From contig UESW01000083.1 of the NCBI GenBank assembly GCA_900491605.1, positions 1 to 64,000 of the forward strand: a stretch of DNA of 64,000 nt, written 5' to 3'. Positions 1-12,330 of this stretch are shown here, piece after piece; position 1 is the stretch's first letter; the number at the start of each line of letters is the position of its first letter. The position numbers and the translations under genes were made by a program. The notes beneath the pieces are model-generated. The model did not search any database. It saw nothing but the letters and a program-made list of their open reading frames with translations, and was not told the DNA's origin. Origin of the DNA: Calamus simplicifolius (taxonomy: Eukaryota; Streptophyta; Magnoliopsida; Arecales; Arecaceae).

Positions 1-1312
1 GGCTTATACATTTGGAGATATTCAATCCCCAAGTTAGCCCCAGGATTAAACTAGGTAAAGTTTAGAAGATGTTTTGATATGCTGATTTTGAAGATTAAAA
101 ATTAAAAAATTGATGCTGTAGGTACCTAGGTGCCCAAATAACTGATTTACACTTTTGGGTTAGTGTCAGAAGGTAAGTAAGCCAATTATTATGATTTCAT
201 AAATTATTTAATATGTAAATATTGGAATTATAGCTGTATTAATTTGTGAAAAAAAGAAAGAATGGAATTATGGTATTTAATTTGACTATTTTAAAATTGT
301 TAAATAGTACCATGAGTATGCAATTCATTATTTGGTTTGGTTTTTTTTGTAACCACTGATATCTTTTAAAGTAATGACTTTTATATGCGACTAATGAGGG
401 ATATGATTACTTTGACTTTGCAAAACCAATTGGTACTATTTGATATAATTATATGCAATTGCTAATGTTTAAACCACTGTATATGTGAGAAGCTTATACT
501 TGTGATGATGCGTGATATGTTGCATGCAAGGCGTAAGTATGATACTTGAGAATATGCTATTATTGCGGTTCTCCATAACATGAAATGATTTAATATGCCA
601 GAAACACGAGACCCACCTCCATAGGAAGAATATGTGGAGGACATACATTTGTAGGATGTGTTGTGACTAATTATGATATATGGCATGATGCTGGTATCAG
701 GATCATTCCTCTTAGGGATATTTAAGAGTGATGCACCATTGGGTATTTGTGGATATGGCGTAGGATTGTGGGACACAGATAAAAATTAATAATTATATAG
801 ATACGGTGGGTTTGATTGCATTGCATATTTCAGAATTATTGCATGACTGAGCTTTCAAAATTACTTTGAGCATACGATATGCATATTTTGATAACATGAC
901 AAAATGTATTTAAAATTGAAAGCTTTATATGTGTTTTACATGCAAATCTAATTTGATAAAATCTTGAAATGATTATATTATATAATAGTAGACTTACTTA
1001 TTGAGTGTGAGCTCATTAAATCTCACAATGTTTTTCAGAGCCACAAGACTAATGAAGGGAATATGGGATAGTTGGAGCTTCTCTTAAAATAACTTAGATC
1101 CAACATTTTATTGTAACCCTATTGATTTATATGATGGGCATATAGCCCAAAACTCATAATTATGGCTTGTATTAAAGTTATTGACTCTGAATGACATATA
1201 ATTATTACCTCTCGCTCTCCTTGTATTAAGTGTTATGATTCAGGATGCCTTGCATGCTTGGCTTGTGGCGGGTTGCCACCCCTAGATCCAACATTGGGTC
1301 TGAGGCATGATA
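1..1312 (+). repeat. 5' LTR, 3' portion only
   Basis: This stretch aligns along its length with 4208-5524 and ends at a CATGATA that corresponds to GCGTGACA at the end of the right copy. Differences between the two copies are numerous and mostly transitions, with small indels. That implies an old insertion. Confidence 0.85.
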
Positions 1313-1319
1313 GCTTTTA

Positions 1320-1331
1320 TGGTATCAAATC
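1320..1331 (+). other. Primer-binding site, initiator tRNA-Met type
   Basis: TGGTATCAAATC lies 7 bp after the LTR end. It differs by two bases from the plant retrotransposon PBS TGGTATCAGAGC, which is complementary to the 3' end of initiator tRNA-Met. It fixes the orientation of the element as plus. Confidence 0.75.
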
Positions 1332-2755
1332 TTAGGTTTGACCTTAGAGACAAACACATAATGACACTAGGCAAAGTAGTATAATGACACTAGAAGGGTA
1401 ATAACTCTAAGATGATTTTAAGTAAATGAGTTTTAAGAGCCTAAAATTTAGCAGTCTATAAAGATGTTGACTGGACTTTAGTCCTGGTAGAAATTAATAA
1501 TGCCCTGTCACACAAGAAGTCAATGACATAATGAGGGCTTCTGGTTTAGTGACCCTGGCCAGTCAGGAGGCCAAGTGACTCCTGAAGGTTCTGGCTACGT
1601 GGGCTTGGTTGGGAATAGCCAATAATAGTTTTAGACCCTTAGAGAACATGGGTACATGAGACTTTAATGTAATAGGCAATACAAGGTAGATGAATATATG
1701 GAATATAATGCAACCGTTAAAAGTTGCAATTGATGATAAATGTGACATTTTCATATTTTGATTTAGTAGATGTTTAAATTTTGAATTATTAAATATGTAT
1801 TTGAATGTGGATGTATATAGTAGATTTTGTTAGTAGAACTTACATTGTTGATATTATAAGTTTAAAATTATGAGTTGATCTGCTGGTTATGGAGATGATT
1901 GATACTGACATTATTGAAATGGTTGACTACATAGTGTCATGATGGATTATTTAGGAAGAATATAAGATCTTGAGTTTTGAGACGATTAATGTTCATGTAG
2001 ACCCTGTGATTCATTGGGATTGATTTTGGTTACGAATATTCAAATGTTTTGAAGGTAGAAAGTGAAAGATTCTTAGCAGTTATAAAAATAAGATAAATAC
2101 CACTGATAAAAAATTCACAAGGATTTTCATCTGTTAATAGATTCCTGAATCAAGATGGTAGAACATTAATCTATCATGCCTACTTACCATGCCTCTCTTT
2201 GTAGTTATAGGTAGGTATTTTTACCCAGGATGGATAAATTATTAATCAGCCATAAGTGGCTTGAATCTTTTCAAAGAAAAAGGAGGGAGATGATTTTATC
2301 AATTATGGATTATGGCTGAGGATACATCTAATATCACTTTCAAATCAAAGAGATATTACTATAATTTTCTAAATGTATATTTTGGATGGTAAGCGCATCT
2401 TCAATCTCTATAGACCTTATAAGCCATGCACCCCATCTAAGTAAGATCAGTGAGGTCACTTTGAGATATTCAAATGAATTAAATTAGTTAATTATGATAA
2501 TTATGAAAGATGTTGAGTTATTATCTTGATGCTCATTGATGTTAGCTTAAAGTATTCAAGAGTGAAACCAAGTATGTTATGATGATTTAATCAAAAATTA
2601 AAAATAAGTATCATAATGATTAATGGCATATTCAGAAGTTGCAGAGCACTTGAAGAAGACTATCTTATATCTGGTGCAATGGTAAACTGATTAAATTGAG
2701 TCTGAATCCATTAGACTCATTTTTCCAATGAAGGAATTTTTGTTTGGCTTGGCAG
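1332..2755 (+). other. Decayed retrotransposon interior without recognisable coding
   Basis: This is AT-rich sequence between the PBS and the integrase remnant. Both strands are crowded with stops. I found no gag zinc knuckle, protease or RT motif. It is presumably the eroded remains of the interior left after deletion of most of gag-pol. Confidence 0.5.
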
Positions 2756-3350
2756 ATAGGCTGAAAGAACCATTTAAATTTTTAGAGAAAATATTGTAAG
2801 CCTGGGTGATGGATTTAGGAGATGCTTGAGATAGCATCTTACCCTTAGTAAAATTACTTCTTATAAAGGTTACTAAGCCAATACTAATTGACCTATTTGA
2901 GCTTTTTACACTATGAGGTGTAGATCTCCTTCATGTTGGGATGAAGTTAGAGAGAGAATTATTGGATCCTGAGCTGATTTAGCAACTATGAAAAGTATAG
3001 ATAATTAAGAAGCAGCCTTACTCAGTTCAGATTTAACAAAAATGTGTATGTTGATGTTAGGAGGGATTTGAAATTTCAAGTTGGAGATCATTTGGAAGTT
3101 TCACCAACCAAAGATATGGTAAGACTTGGGCTTAGAAGTAAATTGAGTCCACGATGCATTGGGCCAATTGAGATTTTGTTCAGAATTGCACAGCGGAAGC
3201 GTAGAGGGCCCATAACCAAACGATCAAGTTTTAAGACAACATAGCATTCCCTATGTCAATGTTCAGTGGAGTAACCATTCTGAAAGGGACGCTACTTGGA
3301 AGCTTGAGGAGGAAATGAAAAAGAAATATCCTCATTTGTTTGTAACTTAG
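2756..3350 (+). pseudogene. Integrase C-terminus and chromodomain remnant of the chromovirus
   Basis: Reading across frames, about 2760-3040 resembles the end of the integrase core, with an ERTIQ-like stretch, a DSILPLV stretch and a WDEVGER-like block. At 3044-3240 comes a C-terminal segment containing FQVGDHL, VSPTKD and LSPRCIGPIEIL, all typical of Ty3/gypsy integrase tails. About 3240-3350 then reads IPYVNVQWSNH..ATWKLEEEM..YPHLF, a chromodomain. Several frameshifts and in-frame stops interrupt it, so it cannot encode a working protein. Chromodomain integrases direct insertion into heterochromatin in this clade (family knowledge). Confidence 0.8.
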
Positions 3351-3488
3351 CATAGGTAAATGAAAAAGATTGATGACTATCTTATTTTGAATGAAAAGAT
3401 GATTAATCTTATGATCAAAACTTTGGATTTTAAATGTTAACTGAGATGCATCAATTTCGAGGCTAAAATTTTTATAAGGAGGAAAAAA

Positions 3489-3994
3489 TGTGAACCTCTG
3501 TTCTTCAACGGTGCCGCACCATGTGAAAATTGCGGCACCATACGCGGCGTACCATGGCAGCTCCGCCATTTTTTACCAGAGGGAGGGAGGCGTCGCCCCT
3601 TTCTCTCTCCCCCATACCCTTTTCCGCAAGGATAAAAGGGAGAGAAAGGGAAGAGCTTTTCCTCACCATGCTCTCCTCTCCTCTGTGATGCTGCCGCCTC
3701 TACCTGTGCCGGTTGCCTCCTCGCCTCATCACCCTCCGGTAAGGTAAGAGGGAGACAGAGAGAGAGAAGAAGAAGAAGAAGAGGGGGAGAGGGCCATCGG
3801 AGGCTTTCCCCTCATACAGAAGCCAAACCGGCTCCCGTATGCTGATTCAAGCCCGGCGGCGCGCCCATCGGCTCACCAGGCCCGAGCCCCGAGCACCAGC
3901 CCCCATCGGCACTGGGAAGGCATTCGATGGGGTCCGACCAGCCATGCCACTCTCCACTCCCCCTGGTTCGAGTGAATTAGGGGAGGAAGAAACA

Positions 3995-4041
<47 letters not shown>

Positions 4042-5524
4042 GGGGAGGAAGAAAAGAAAGGAGGAGCTGGGCTCAGGTTCCGTCCAACTCAATTAGCCCT
4101 ATTGGGCTGATTTTTCGAGTCCCAAATCGGGCCATATCTGATTAAAAAAAGATGGGGTTTGGATCAGTGTAAATCCTAGTTTCTTGGGATATTTTTATTC
4201 TCTGTTTGGGCTTATACATTTGGAGATATTCAAGCCCCAAGTTGGCCTCGGATTAAACTGGGTAAAATTTAAAAGATATTTTGATATGCTGATTTTAAAA
4301 ATTAAAAATTAAAAAATTAATGTTGTAGGTATTTAGGTGCCCAAATAACTGATTTACACTTTTGGGTTAGCGTCAAAAGATAAGTAAGCCAATTATTATG
4401 ATTTTATAAATTATTTAATATATAAATATTAGAATTATAGCTGTATTAATTTATGAAATGAGAAAAAATGAAATTGTGGTATTTAACTTGACTATTTTGA
4501 AATTGTTAAATAGTACCATGAGTATGCAATTCATTATTTCGTTTGATTTTTTTTTTGTAACTGCTGATATCTTTTAAAGTAATGACTTGTATATATGACT
4601 AATGATGGATATGATTACTTTGACTTTACAAAATCAATTGGTACTATTTGATATAATTATGTATTTGCTAATGTTCAAACCATTATATATGTGAGAAGCT
4701 TATGCTTGAGATGATGCATGATATGTTGCATGCAAGGCATACGAATAATACTTGAGAATATGCTTTTATGTGTCGCCGCGGTTCTCCATAATATGAAATA
4801 ATGTAATATGCCAAGAAACACGAAGCCCACCTCCATAGGGAGAATATATGAAAATACATATATGTAGGGTGTGATGTGTCTGATTATGATATATGGCATG
4901 ATGCTGATAGCAAAACCCTTCCTCTTAGAAGATATTTAAGAGTGATGCACCAGTGGAATGTTTATGGATATGGTGCAAGACCGTGAAACATAAATAAAAA
5001 TTAATAATTATATAAATACAGTAGGTTTGATTGCATTACATATTTCAAAATTATTGCATGACTAAAATTCCAAAATTACTTTGAACATACGATGTGCATG
5101 TTTTAATAACATGGCAAAATGTATTTGAAATTGAAAGCTTTATATGTATTTTACATGCAAATCTGATTTAATAAAATCTTAAAATAATTATATTATATAA
5201 TAATAGGCTTACTTATTGAGTGTGAGCTTATTTAAATTTCATAATGTTTTTTAGAGCCACAAGACTAATGAAGGAAATATGAAGTAGTTGGAGCATCTAT
5301 TAAAATAACTTAGATTCAATATTTTGTTGTAACCCCATTGATTTATGTATAATAGGCATGTAACCCAAAACTCATAATTATGGCTTGTATTAAAGTTATT
5401 GACTCTTAATGACATATAGTTATTACCTTTCCTTGTATTAAGTGTTATGATTTAGGGTGCCTTGTATACCTGGCATAAAGTGGGTTGCCACCCGTGGATC
5501 CAACATTGGATCTGAAGCGTGACA
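3489..5524 (+). repeat. 3' LTR of the chromovirus (about 2.04 kb)
   Basis: It begins TGTGAACC directly after a polypurine tract and ends ..GCGTGACA, giving the TG..CA ends. Its 5' part (3489-4207), not matched within the window because the 5' LTR is cut off, is GC-rich. That part contains a purine microsatellite at about 4002-4046. Confidence 0.8.
4002..4046 (+). repeat. (GA)n followed by a G-run
   Basis: About 14 GA units run straight into a run of about 15 G. Such tracts are slippage-prone and length-polymorphic. It lies inside the 3' LTR. Confidence 0.95.
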
Positions 5525-5605
5525 ACTTCTGATACATATTTGAGATCAAGTTTTATGAAAATTTTCACATGCCTAAGTAAAAATAACAACTTGACATTGT
5601 CTTCA

Positions 5606-8600
5606 TCATGAGAATCTTATAGAAAAACCCTTTTCAGTGGTTGTCACATCCATGCTGCCGAACTCATCAAGATCAGAGTCTGAACCCAAATCCCTGTAAT
5701 CAGCCCATTCCCCAGAAGTGCTCTCGTCATGCCCATCCTTTGTGGAAGGAACTCTCAACTCATTTATAGGAACAGGTAGAGGCTCTTCAGCAAAGTATCC
5801 GTCTTGGAGCAACTCCATTGCAGAAGCTCTGCTGGCCGGTTCATAGCAAAGAAGCTTCCTCACAAGATCAACTTCAGTAGCTGATCGATGTTGCAGGCAT
5901 CCTTCCAGACCAATTGGGTTTTCAACTTTATTAAAGAAGATCTTATTGTAATCAGGTAACTTGGAGCAACCTGGCCATGTTTCTTCAGTCAAGTCTCCCA
6001 AAACACTTATAATTTTACCAAGCTGATCGATATCTGATGCCCCTGGAAAGAGTGGTTCTAAACTAAGAAGTTCAGCAACAACGCAGCCTAGAGACCAGAG
6101 GTCAATCTCTAGACCGTAGGTTGTGGATCCATAGAGTAGTTCTGGGGCTCTGAACCATCTTGTTCCGACACATGAGGTAAGGGCACCAGATTCATCTTCT
6201 TTAACCTCTTCTACCTCGTAAGTGTAGGAACCTTTGAAGGGATCATCTTCCACATCACCTGTACTACATGTGGCAAGGCAAGATGCATCACCATCTTGCA
6301 GACTCATCTCCTTATCAGCGTCCTCCATTGCATATTTTCCCTTGAGGCCATCCAACTCGCGCAGATATTCATCTTCGTTGGTAGGTCTGGGCTCTAGATA
6401 AGTCTCATTTTTGGGTCCATCTGGCCATGGCTGGTTTCTCTCCTGCACCATTGCAGGCTGTTGTGGTATCCATGCCTCATTCTCCAAACCTTGCTCATGT
6501 GGACCGTTGTCTCTGGAGACAAATCTTGTTTCCTGAAGAATCCTCGACTGACAAACCAAAAAAGATGCTTTTGAAAAATATAACAAACTAGAAATTCGAT
6601 CACAAAACCACTTAAAGTGACATCCATTCATAGTTTAGATGTGCAGACCACCTCTTCGTCAGCCCCAACAGACAGGACAAACTACAAAGGAAAAAACAAC
6701 AGAAACTATACCAGCGGATGCTGAACTACAAATGTGTTTACCCCTTGGAGCACATGCATGATCATATACAAGTGGGTATGTGAACTGTGATGTATGTGTC
6801 CAGAAATCATTACTAATATCAAACCAAAAATTGGATTACCAAACAATCAAAAGATAAAAAGAAGAAGAAATTTATCTGCAACCAAATAAAGTGCTCAGTA
6901 AATTCAAGCACTATGTCAAGATCAGTATGATTATCAAAAAAATATTATCATCTGCAATTCATCCAAGGATCTAAAAAGACAACAATTTTCTAGTTCTCTA
7001 TAGAACTCTAAGAGAAAAAAAAAAAAAAAAGCTGGTCCAGCTATCTGATATATTTAAGTGCTCTAAACTGACATTGGAAGCTGGTTCCATTCATATGTGC
7101 TCCCAATAAAAGGACAGCATGTACAAAATAAGAAACACAGAAGATCATAATGAGAAGGTGAAATACCAATATCCAGCAGTATTTTGACTTTTGAGTGTTT
7201 AGTTTAAGCCCTTTCAGAAGCTTCCCTTTGAACCCCACTCAAGTCCTTTGTCAAACCGTTAATATCCTTAATCCCATAACCTCCCATAACAAATCCCACT
7301 TCTCCTCATATTAATCATGCATTTGCCTTATACCACATCTGTTTACAACAAGCAAAAATCTATGTAACAGTCCCAAAATTATTTTTTCACTCATAATATC
7401 ACACCTTCCACTGTCTCTAATTATAATATGCACAAAATTTGAACTACATATCCTTCAGATGCCCATATTTAATATATCACAAAGGTCTTCATTGATGAAA
7501 ATTATAGGGCAGAGAACCACTGCTCTCCTAAGCTCACAAGCCCATACCTTCACAACTTTAGCTCCCTATCACCCATAAAACCTAGACCTTGTAATCACCT
7601 TTTCTTTCTCTAGCTTTCACTTTTATAATTCAAAGACTAGCCAGATAAGCAGCTTACTGAATCCACCAAATACTTTAAAATTAAAGAAAAGACAAAAAAA
7701 AAAAATTACCTTAGAAAACTCTAAACCGTATTTAAAGAGAGAAAAAAAATGACACACCTTCCTGATAGCTAACTAATACATATCCAATTTTTCTGCATTG
7801 ATTATTTTGCCCCTGACATGGGTCTTAGGACCCTCAACAGGCCCATCCTAAGCCCTTTGTCCCTCCCAAGTGGCTGACTGAATCAGAATAGCTCTTTATC
7901 CAAGTACAATCAAATCAGAACACTCCAAGACCATAGCATCATAACAGTCACCAGCAGGAATTAGATTGGTGCAGTGCAGATAAGGTAATATATCAAGAAA
8001 AAATTGATCTGGTGCCAGAAGGAACTATACTTCTTTAACTATGATATCCTAGCACCTGATCAACTATATTTTAACAATTTCATAGTCAGCAACATGTACG
8101 ACACCTATAGGTGCCATGGATGGTTACATGGACATGCATCAACACAACCATAAATCTACCAATCGGACAGAAGGTTCTCCCAGAAACTTAGTTCTACATC
8201 CTCAACAGTTCACCCACTGGCCTCTCTGCAACCAGCAGAGTCCAAAAGAATGCATTATTGCTCTCCATATAACAGTAAGAGCCTCTGATTTGATGTGCAT
8301 TGGAATGATATAGACATAATTTCACTAGTAAATTCAAGCTAAGCAAGAGAGACTGATCTTGTCACCCATTCCAAACCAAATCAAATACCATATCCTCCTT
8401 TTAAGAGTAATAAAAACACTAGAACTAAAGTGTTTCTGAGAAGATTTCAAAAGAGGGGCATTACCCTTCTATGCCTGAAGATTCCTGCTACTAAGGTTTG
8501 ACCATCCATGTCTAACATCACTTCTTCTTTCAGAATAATCAAGATGAATACAAAATTAGGTTTGAAAAATGGAACTAGGAACAATCTGACAAAGCATTTG

Positions 8601-9386
8601 CAACTATTGTCTTCTCTAATGATAATTTCTCATGTGTTAACAGTTTAAAAGTAATCCTCTGTTTTGGTGGCAGAGAAACACTCTTCTTAACGATGAAATT
8701 GTAAAAATTGGCAAGGTGGAATAAAGCAAGGATAACGAAAATCATCAAACAAATAAATATAAAGCCATTGTTCTTCATCGACCAAGACAATCACGATGTT
8801 AATGCACGAAATCAATTGACCCATTGATTTCATAGGAACAACTTATGACCTCAAGAAACCAAAAGATAACAACTTGGGAGGGAATTCCAGCAGATACCTG
8901 ACCGAAATCCGCCAGCTTGAGTACCCCCTCGGCGGAGATCAGCAGATTGGACGGCTTGAGATCACGGTGGACCACCGAGTGCCGGTGGCACGCGTCGACT
9001 CCCCTTAGGATCTGAAGCATCCACTGCTTGACCTCGCCGACTGCGAGGCCGCCGCCTTTCTTGGCGTCGCTTATGACGGAGGCGAGATCGGCGGGCAGGA
9101 ACTCCAGGACGAGCACGGCGTCCTCGTCCTCCTGCCAGTAGTACTCGACGAGGTCGACAACGTTGGGAGAGTCCCGGAGGATCTGGAGGGCCTCGATCTC
9201 CCGGAACGAGCTCTGATAATCGTGGATCTCCTTGAGGGCCACCACGACGCCGTCCGACCGCCGGCGGCCGCGGTATACGTCGGCATAGGCGCCGGAGCCG
9301 ATGCGTTCGAGGATCTCGTACCTCTTGGTGATCTCTGACCGGCCGTAGATGCTCCAGCTCCTAGAGGAAGGTGCAGGCGCGTCCAT
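5606..9386 (-). CDS. CDKF-1: CDK-activating kinase, cyclin-dependent kinase F-1 type
   Basis: Exons are complement(8898-9386) and complement(5606-6547), joined in phase 0 across a 2.35 kb intron (GTATCT...TTTGTCAG), giving about 476 residues. The Arabidopsis protein is about the same length. Visible motifs are the P-loop GSGAYADVY (30-38), K52 in VALKE, the catalytic loop HRDLKPSNLL with D142, DFG at 160-162 directly before the splice, and the activation-segment end CVGTRWFRAPELL with T292 in the position of the T-loop threonine. Between DFG and APE there is an acidic insert of about 130 residues, the hallmark of plant CDKF. Family knowledge: CDKF phosphorylates the T-loops of CDKD and other CDKs, feeding the cell cycle and RNA polymerase II CTD phosphorylation without needing a cyclin. 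Exon 1 is very GC-rich, exon 2 is not. The start is the first ATG of the frame, directly before the conserved SWSIYGR segment. Confidence 0.95.
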
Positions 9387-9727
9387 GGCGGCGGCGGCGA
9401 TCGAGAGGCGGACGAGGCGGAGCTAGGGCTTCGGCGAGGGCTTTCTACTCTTCGGAGTGGCCGGTGTTTTTCTACGGCCACAAGCGTGCCGAAGCGGATA
9501 GGATTTCACGTAAAAGCCCTTGGTGTTCAAGAAATTACCATGCCGAAGAAGAGAAAGTCCTTATGTAAATAGTTACAAGTCAAGGGGCATCGAGGCTCGA
9601 GCGTAATCGGAGTTTTCTTTTAATATAATTAATGCTAACAGTTCATGTGGCGTTGCCGTGGACATCAGGTTTGAATTTAAGCCGCTTTGGTTCAACCTGG
9701 GATTCGATAAGCAAACGTGTATTCTAC
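9387..9727. promoter_or_regulatory. Probable 5' UTR and promoter of the CDKF gene
   Basis: This is upstream of the minus-strand CDKF start. The first 100 bp is GC-rich like exon 1, then composition drops to AT-rich. I see no unambiguous TATA box. A transposon copy begins at about 9728, so the single-copy upstream region is only about 340 bp. Confidence 0.4.
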
Positions 9728-10240
9728 GGTAACTTTATTACTAATCTTAAAAAGTTATTACAGAAATAAAATATAATTTTTTAAAAAATAATTTATTTTT
9801 TTATTATTTTAAATTTTTATTTAATTAAAAATTTAGTATTTTATTTTTATTTTAATTAATTAATAGTATTACTTTAAATTATATTTAGATATATAAAAAT
9901 AAGCATGTATTTCATTAGAGATAGATGAAGATTATTTTAGAAATCTTAAAACTACTTCTGATCAAATGATAAAAAAAATAAATTATCAATTTATTTATTA
10001 ATATAATTATTTATATAAATTATTTTTTTATTAATTAATTTATTATTACAATCTATTAAAAGTTTACATGTTATACCATTAGAAAAGTGAATTATATCAT
10101 TATCTTTTTGTGGTGGACATTGTTATATACATATATTAGTAACGGTTAGCCAAGACTACATCTTTTTCTTTTTTATATTTAATATCATAAATTTTTTTTG
10201 TAGAAAAGGTAATAGCCAAATTTTTTTTTTTAGCCAATAA
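9728..10240 (-). mobile_element. MITE-like element, copy 2 (inverted relative to 34993-35706)
   Basis: It matches the reverse complement of about 35200-35690 over roughly 500 bp. Shared landmarks are TATTAGTAACGGTTAGC, AAGACTACATCTTTTTCTT, ATCAATTTATTTATTAATAT and CTATTAAAAGTTTACATG. It has no coding capacity. The end that should correspond to 34993-35190 is missing or too diverged, so this copy is probably truncated. Confidence 0.75.
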
Positions 10241-11895
10241 AATAGAAACTATTTAGAAAAAGCATGAAATATGAATTTTAGAATATGACGTCATGACATA
10301 GAGCTTAAATACAAACCAAGCTTACTTGCACTTGTGGCCTTAGCTTGAAGAATTATTTTTTTAATAAATTCTCATTAATTATAGTTCTATTTTCTGTGCT
10401 AATTGTTAAATTTTGTAAATATATATAAGTGCTTGCCATGACATAACAATATTACAAAATAAGAATTATCACTAAAAAAATAAAATAATATAAAAAGATA
10501 TAAGAAAATAAATGCAGTTAATATACATGGATTATATTTAATAAATATAAAAATAAAAATATATATAATCAAATATATGACGATTAAAAAAGGAATCATG
10601 CCTAATAATAATAGAATGAAGCTAGCGGATAACTGATATTAATTCACCAAGTTGTTTCACATGATTTAATGCCATCAAAAGTTCAGACTGCATGCATGGT
10701 TTTTGATCTGTCAGAGAGTTCGTTGATGCAGGTTCTTTTGCAAGAGATAATGGAGAAGTAAGAAGGCTCAAACCATGCAAGCTTCGTACGTCAGTCATAA
10801 TGTCTGGCACCGAATTTGAGAGCCAAGCCATTGAAGATTCACAAGCAAATGTCGCCATTTTTCTCGGAAAGATATTACATCTCGCATTTTCTTTTGTGTT
10901 ACCTGTCTGTAAGTTGTTGTTATTAATGAGCTTCTTTGCTTGTTGTTTATCTTAATGATGGTTACTTAAAAAAGAAAAGAAAAGAAAAAAAAAAAAAAAG
11001 AGGGCAGGCAATCCTAATAATCTCACTTTGTCTATCATATATGATATAATAGAATGGATTTTGCAGCTAGATGCATAATTGTGATTTAAAAAAATGACTC
11101 GATGCAAATACCATGATTTGCTCTATAAACCTTTAAAATAATATTATGGTCTTGCTTGATTGGCAAGAACCATCTAGAGGAAAGAGATTTTCTTGAAAAA
11201 GTAAAAGATTAGCTTTTATTTTGTTGGAGGATTCATATAGATCGGAAAAAAAGGTAGCCTTCCAATGAAAAAAAGAAAAAAATCCTACATTAGAAGGTAG
11301 AAATCCGTCCAAAAAAAAATGGAGAAGTCACTTTTTCATAGGCAAAGAAGTTTTATTATTATTATTATTATTATATTTTATTTTATTTTACAAGCACTAA
11401 AAATGCTCCTAATCTGAAAAATAAAAAATTGTCAAATTGATGAATTTTTTTTTTTATATTTGCTTATAATTTTTTAGTCAGTATTAATTTTATCTTATAT
11501 TTTAATTTTTATTATCAAAATGATGAAAAAAAGCTCATGAATTCGAAATCTTGTATTTTTCTATTCATGGTCTCTCCTCAAGCAGCATATAACTCCTAAA
11601 GTAGAGACGATTCTCATGGCCTAAGGTCAAAATGCCATTAATTCAAAGAGTTTATTTATAAAAAATTTAAATAGATGGAAATGTGTTTTGAGTAGTTTAT
11701 CAAGGCAGTGTAGTTTTCATTTAAAAATACATTTTTTCTTTTAGTAAAACACCCTAAGGACTTTCTCATGTAGAGGGAAAGAGAGGAGTATATTTTTTGA
11801 CTTACCTTACTAATGATTGCAATAATTCTATTTAAAGCGTCTATATGGCCATCCATTAAGCATACACATGCGAGACTAATTGATGAGAGGTCATC
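10241..11895. other. AT-rich intergenic DNA
   Basis: I see no convincing gene. It contains poly(A)/(T) runs, a (TTA)n microsatellite at about 11353-11372, and a 78-codon minus-strand reading frame at 10622-10858 that I do not recognise and that has no supporting splice or homology signal. Confidence 0.5.
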
Positions 11896-12330
11896 TGTTA
11901 CCAATTAACTTTCACTCAAATTTTTGAATCATACAGTTTTTGCTTGCTAATAGATTAGGGCATCATTACAAATGGTATTAGAGCCGATCCGAATATCCAA
12001 AAGTTAATGGTTATGAAAGTTGATAGGCATGAGAAAATGGCTACATATGGGATGATGGTAAAGCCTCGCCATGGCGTAAAGCCATTTTTGCAGCACCAAT
12101 GACTCGATTCAGGATAAATTCTGGCTAACTTATGACGTGCGATGAGAATATCGTATTATAAGAAGAAAGATTGTAGTATCTCAAAAATAGTCTCACATCG
12201 GATGAAAAAAAAAATATATGCATATACTTAAATCCATTTGCTACCAATGAACTTTCATTCAAGTTTTTGAGATGCATGATTTCAATCCGTTAATAGATAA
12301 ATGAACCAACATATGAGCTTGAGCGTTACA
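11896..12330 (+). repeat. Possible small LTR element (TRIM-like), degenerate
   Basis: The block 11896-11963 (ACTTTCACTCAAATTTTTGA..CTAATAGATTAGGGCATCA) recurs in similar form at about 12250-12330. Directly after the first copy stands TGGTATTAGAGCC, close to an initiator tRNA-Met PBS. About 200 bp later TGTAGTATCTCAAAAATAG begins a stretch resembling an LTR start. That layout (short repeats, PBS, tiny interior) suggests a TRIM. The repeat copies are short and diverged, so the call is tentative. Confidence 0.35.

Larger units (their letters stand above)
1..5524 (+). mobile_element. Ty3/gypsy chromovirus (Tekay/Del-like), 5' end outside window, internally deleted
   Basis: A direct repeat (1-1312 and about 4208-5524) brackets a short interior. 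The right copy extends left to 3489, giving a 3' LTR of about 2036 bp, so roughly 720 bp of the 5' LTR lies outside the window. A primer-binding site follows the 5' LTR, and a purine-rich tract (AAGGAGGAAAAAA) precedes the 3' LTR. The interior is only about 2.2 kb where an intact member of this lineage has 5 kb or more. The only recognisable coding remnant is the end of integrase plus a chromodomain. The element is therefore a decayed deletion derivative, not an autonomous copy. Clade assignment rests on the integrase C-terminus and chromodomain text and on the long LTRs. No left TSD can be checked. Confidence 0.85.

Noticed and set aside
3847..4096. Reading frames on both strands over the GA/G tract
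   Set aside because: They are produced by a purine microsatellite in the LTR; the peptides are runs of RE or SL with no domain.
9071..9481. 136-codon minus-strand frame overlapping CDKF exon 1
   Set aside because: It is a shadow frame in GC-rich sequence; the kinase motifs are in the other frame.
10622..10858. 78-codon minus-strand frame
   Set aside because: No recognised domain, no splice partners and AT-rich surroundings; I cannot support it as a gene.
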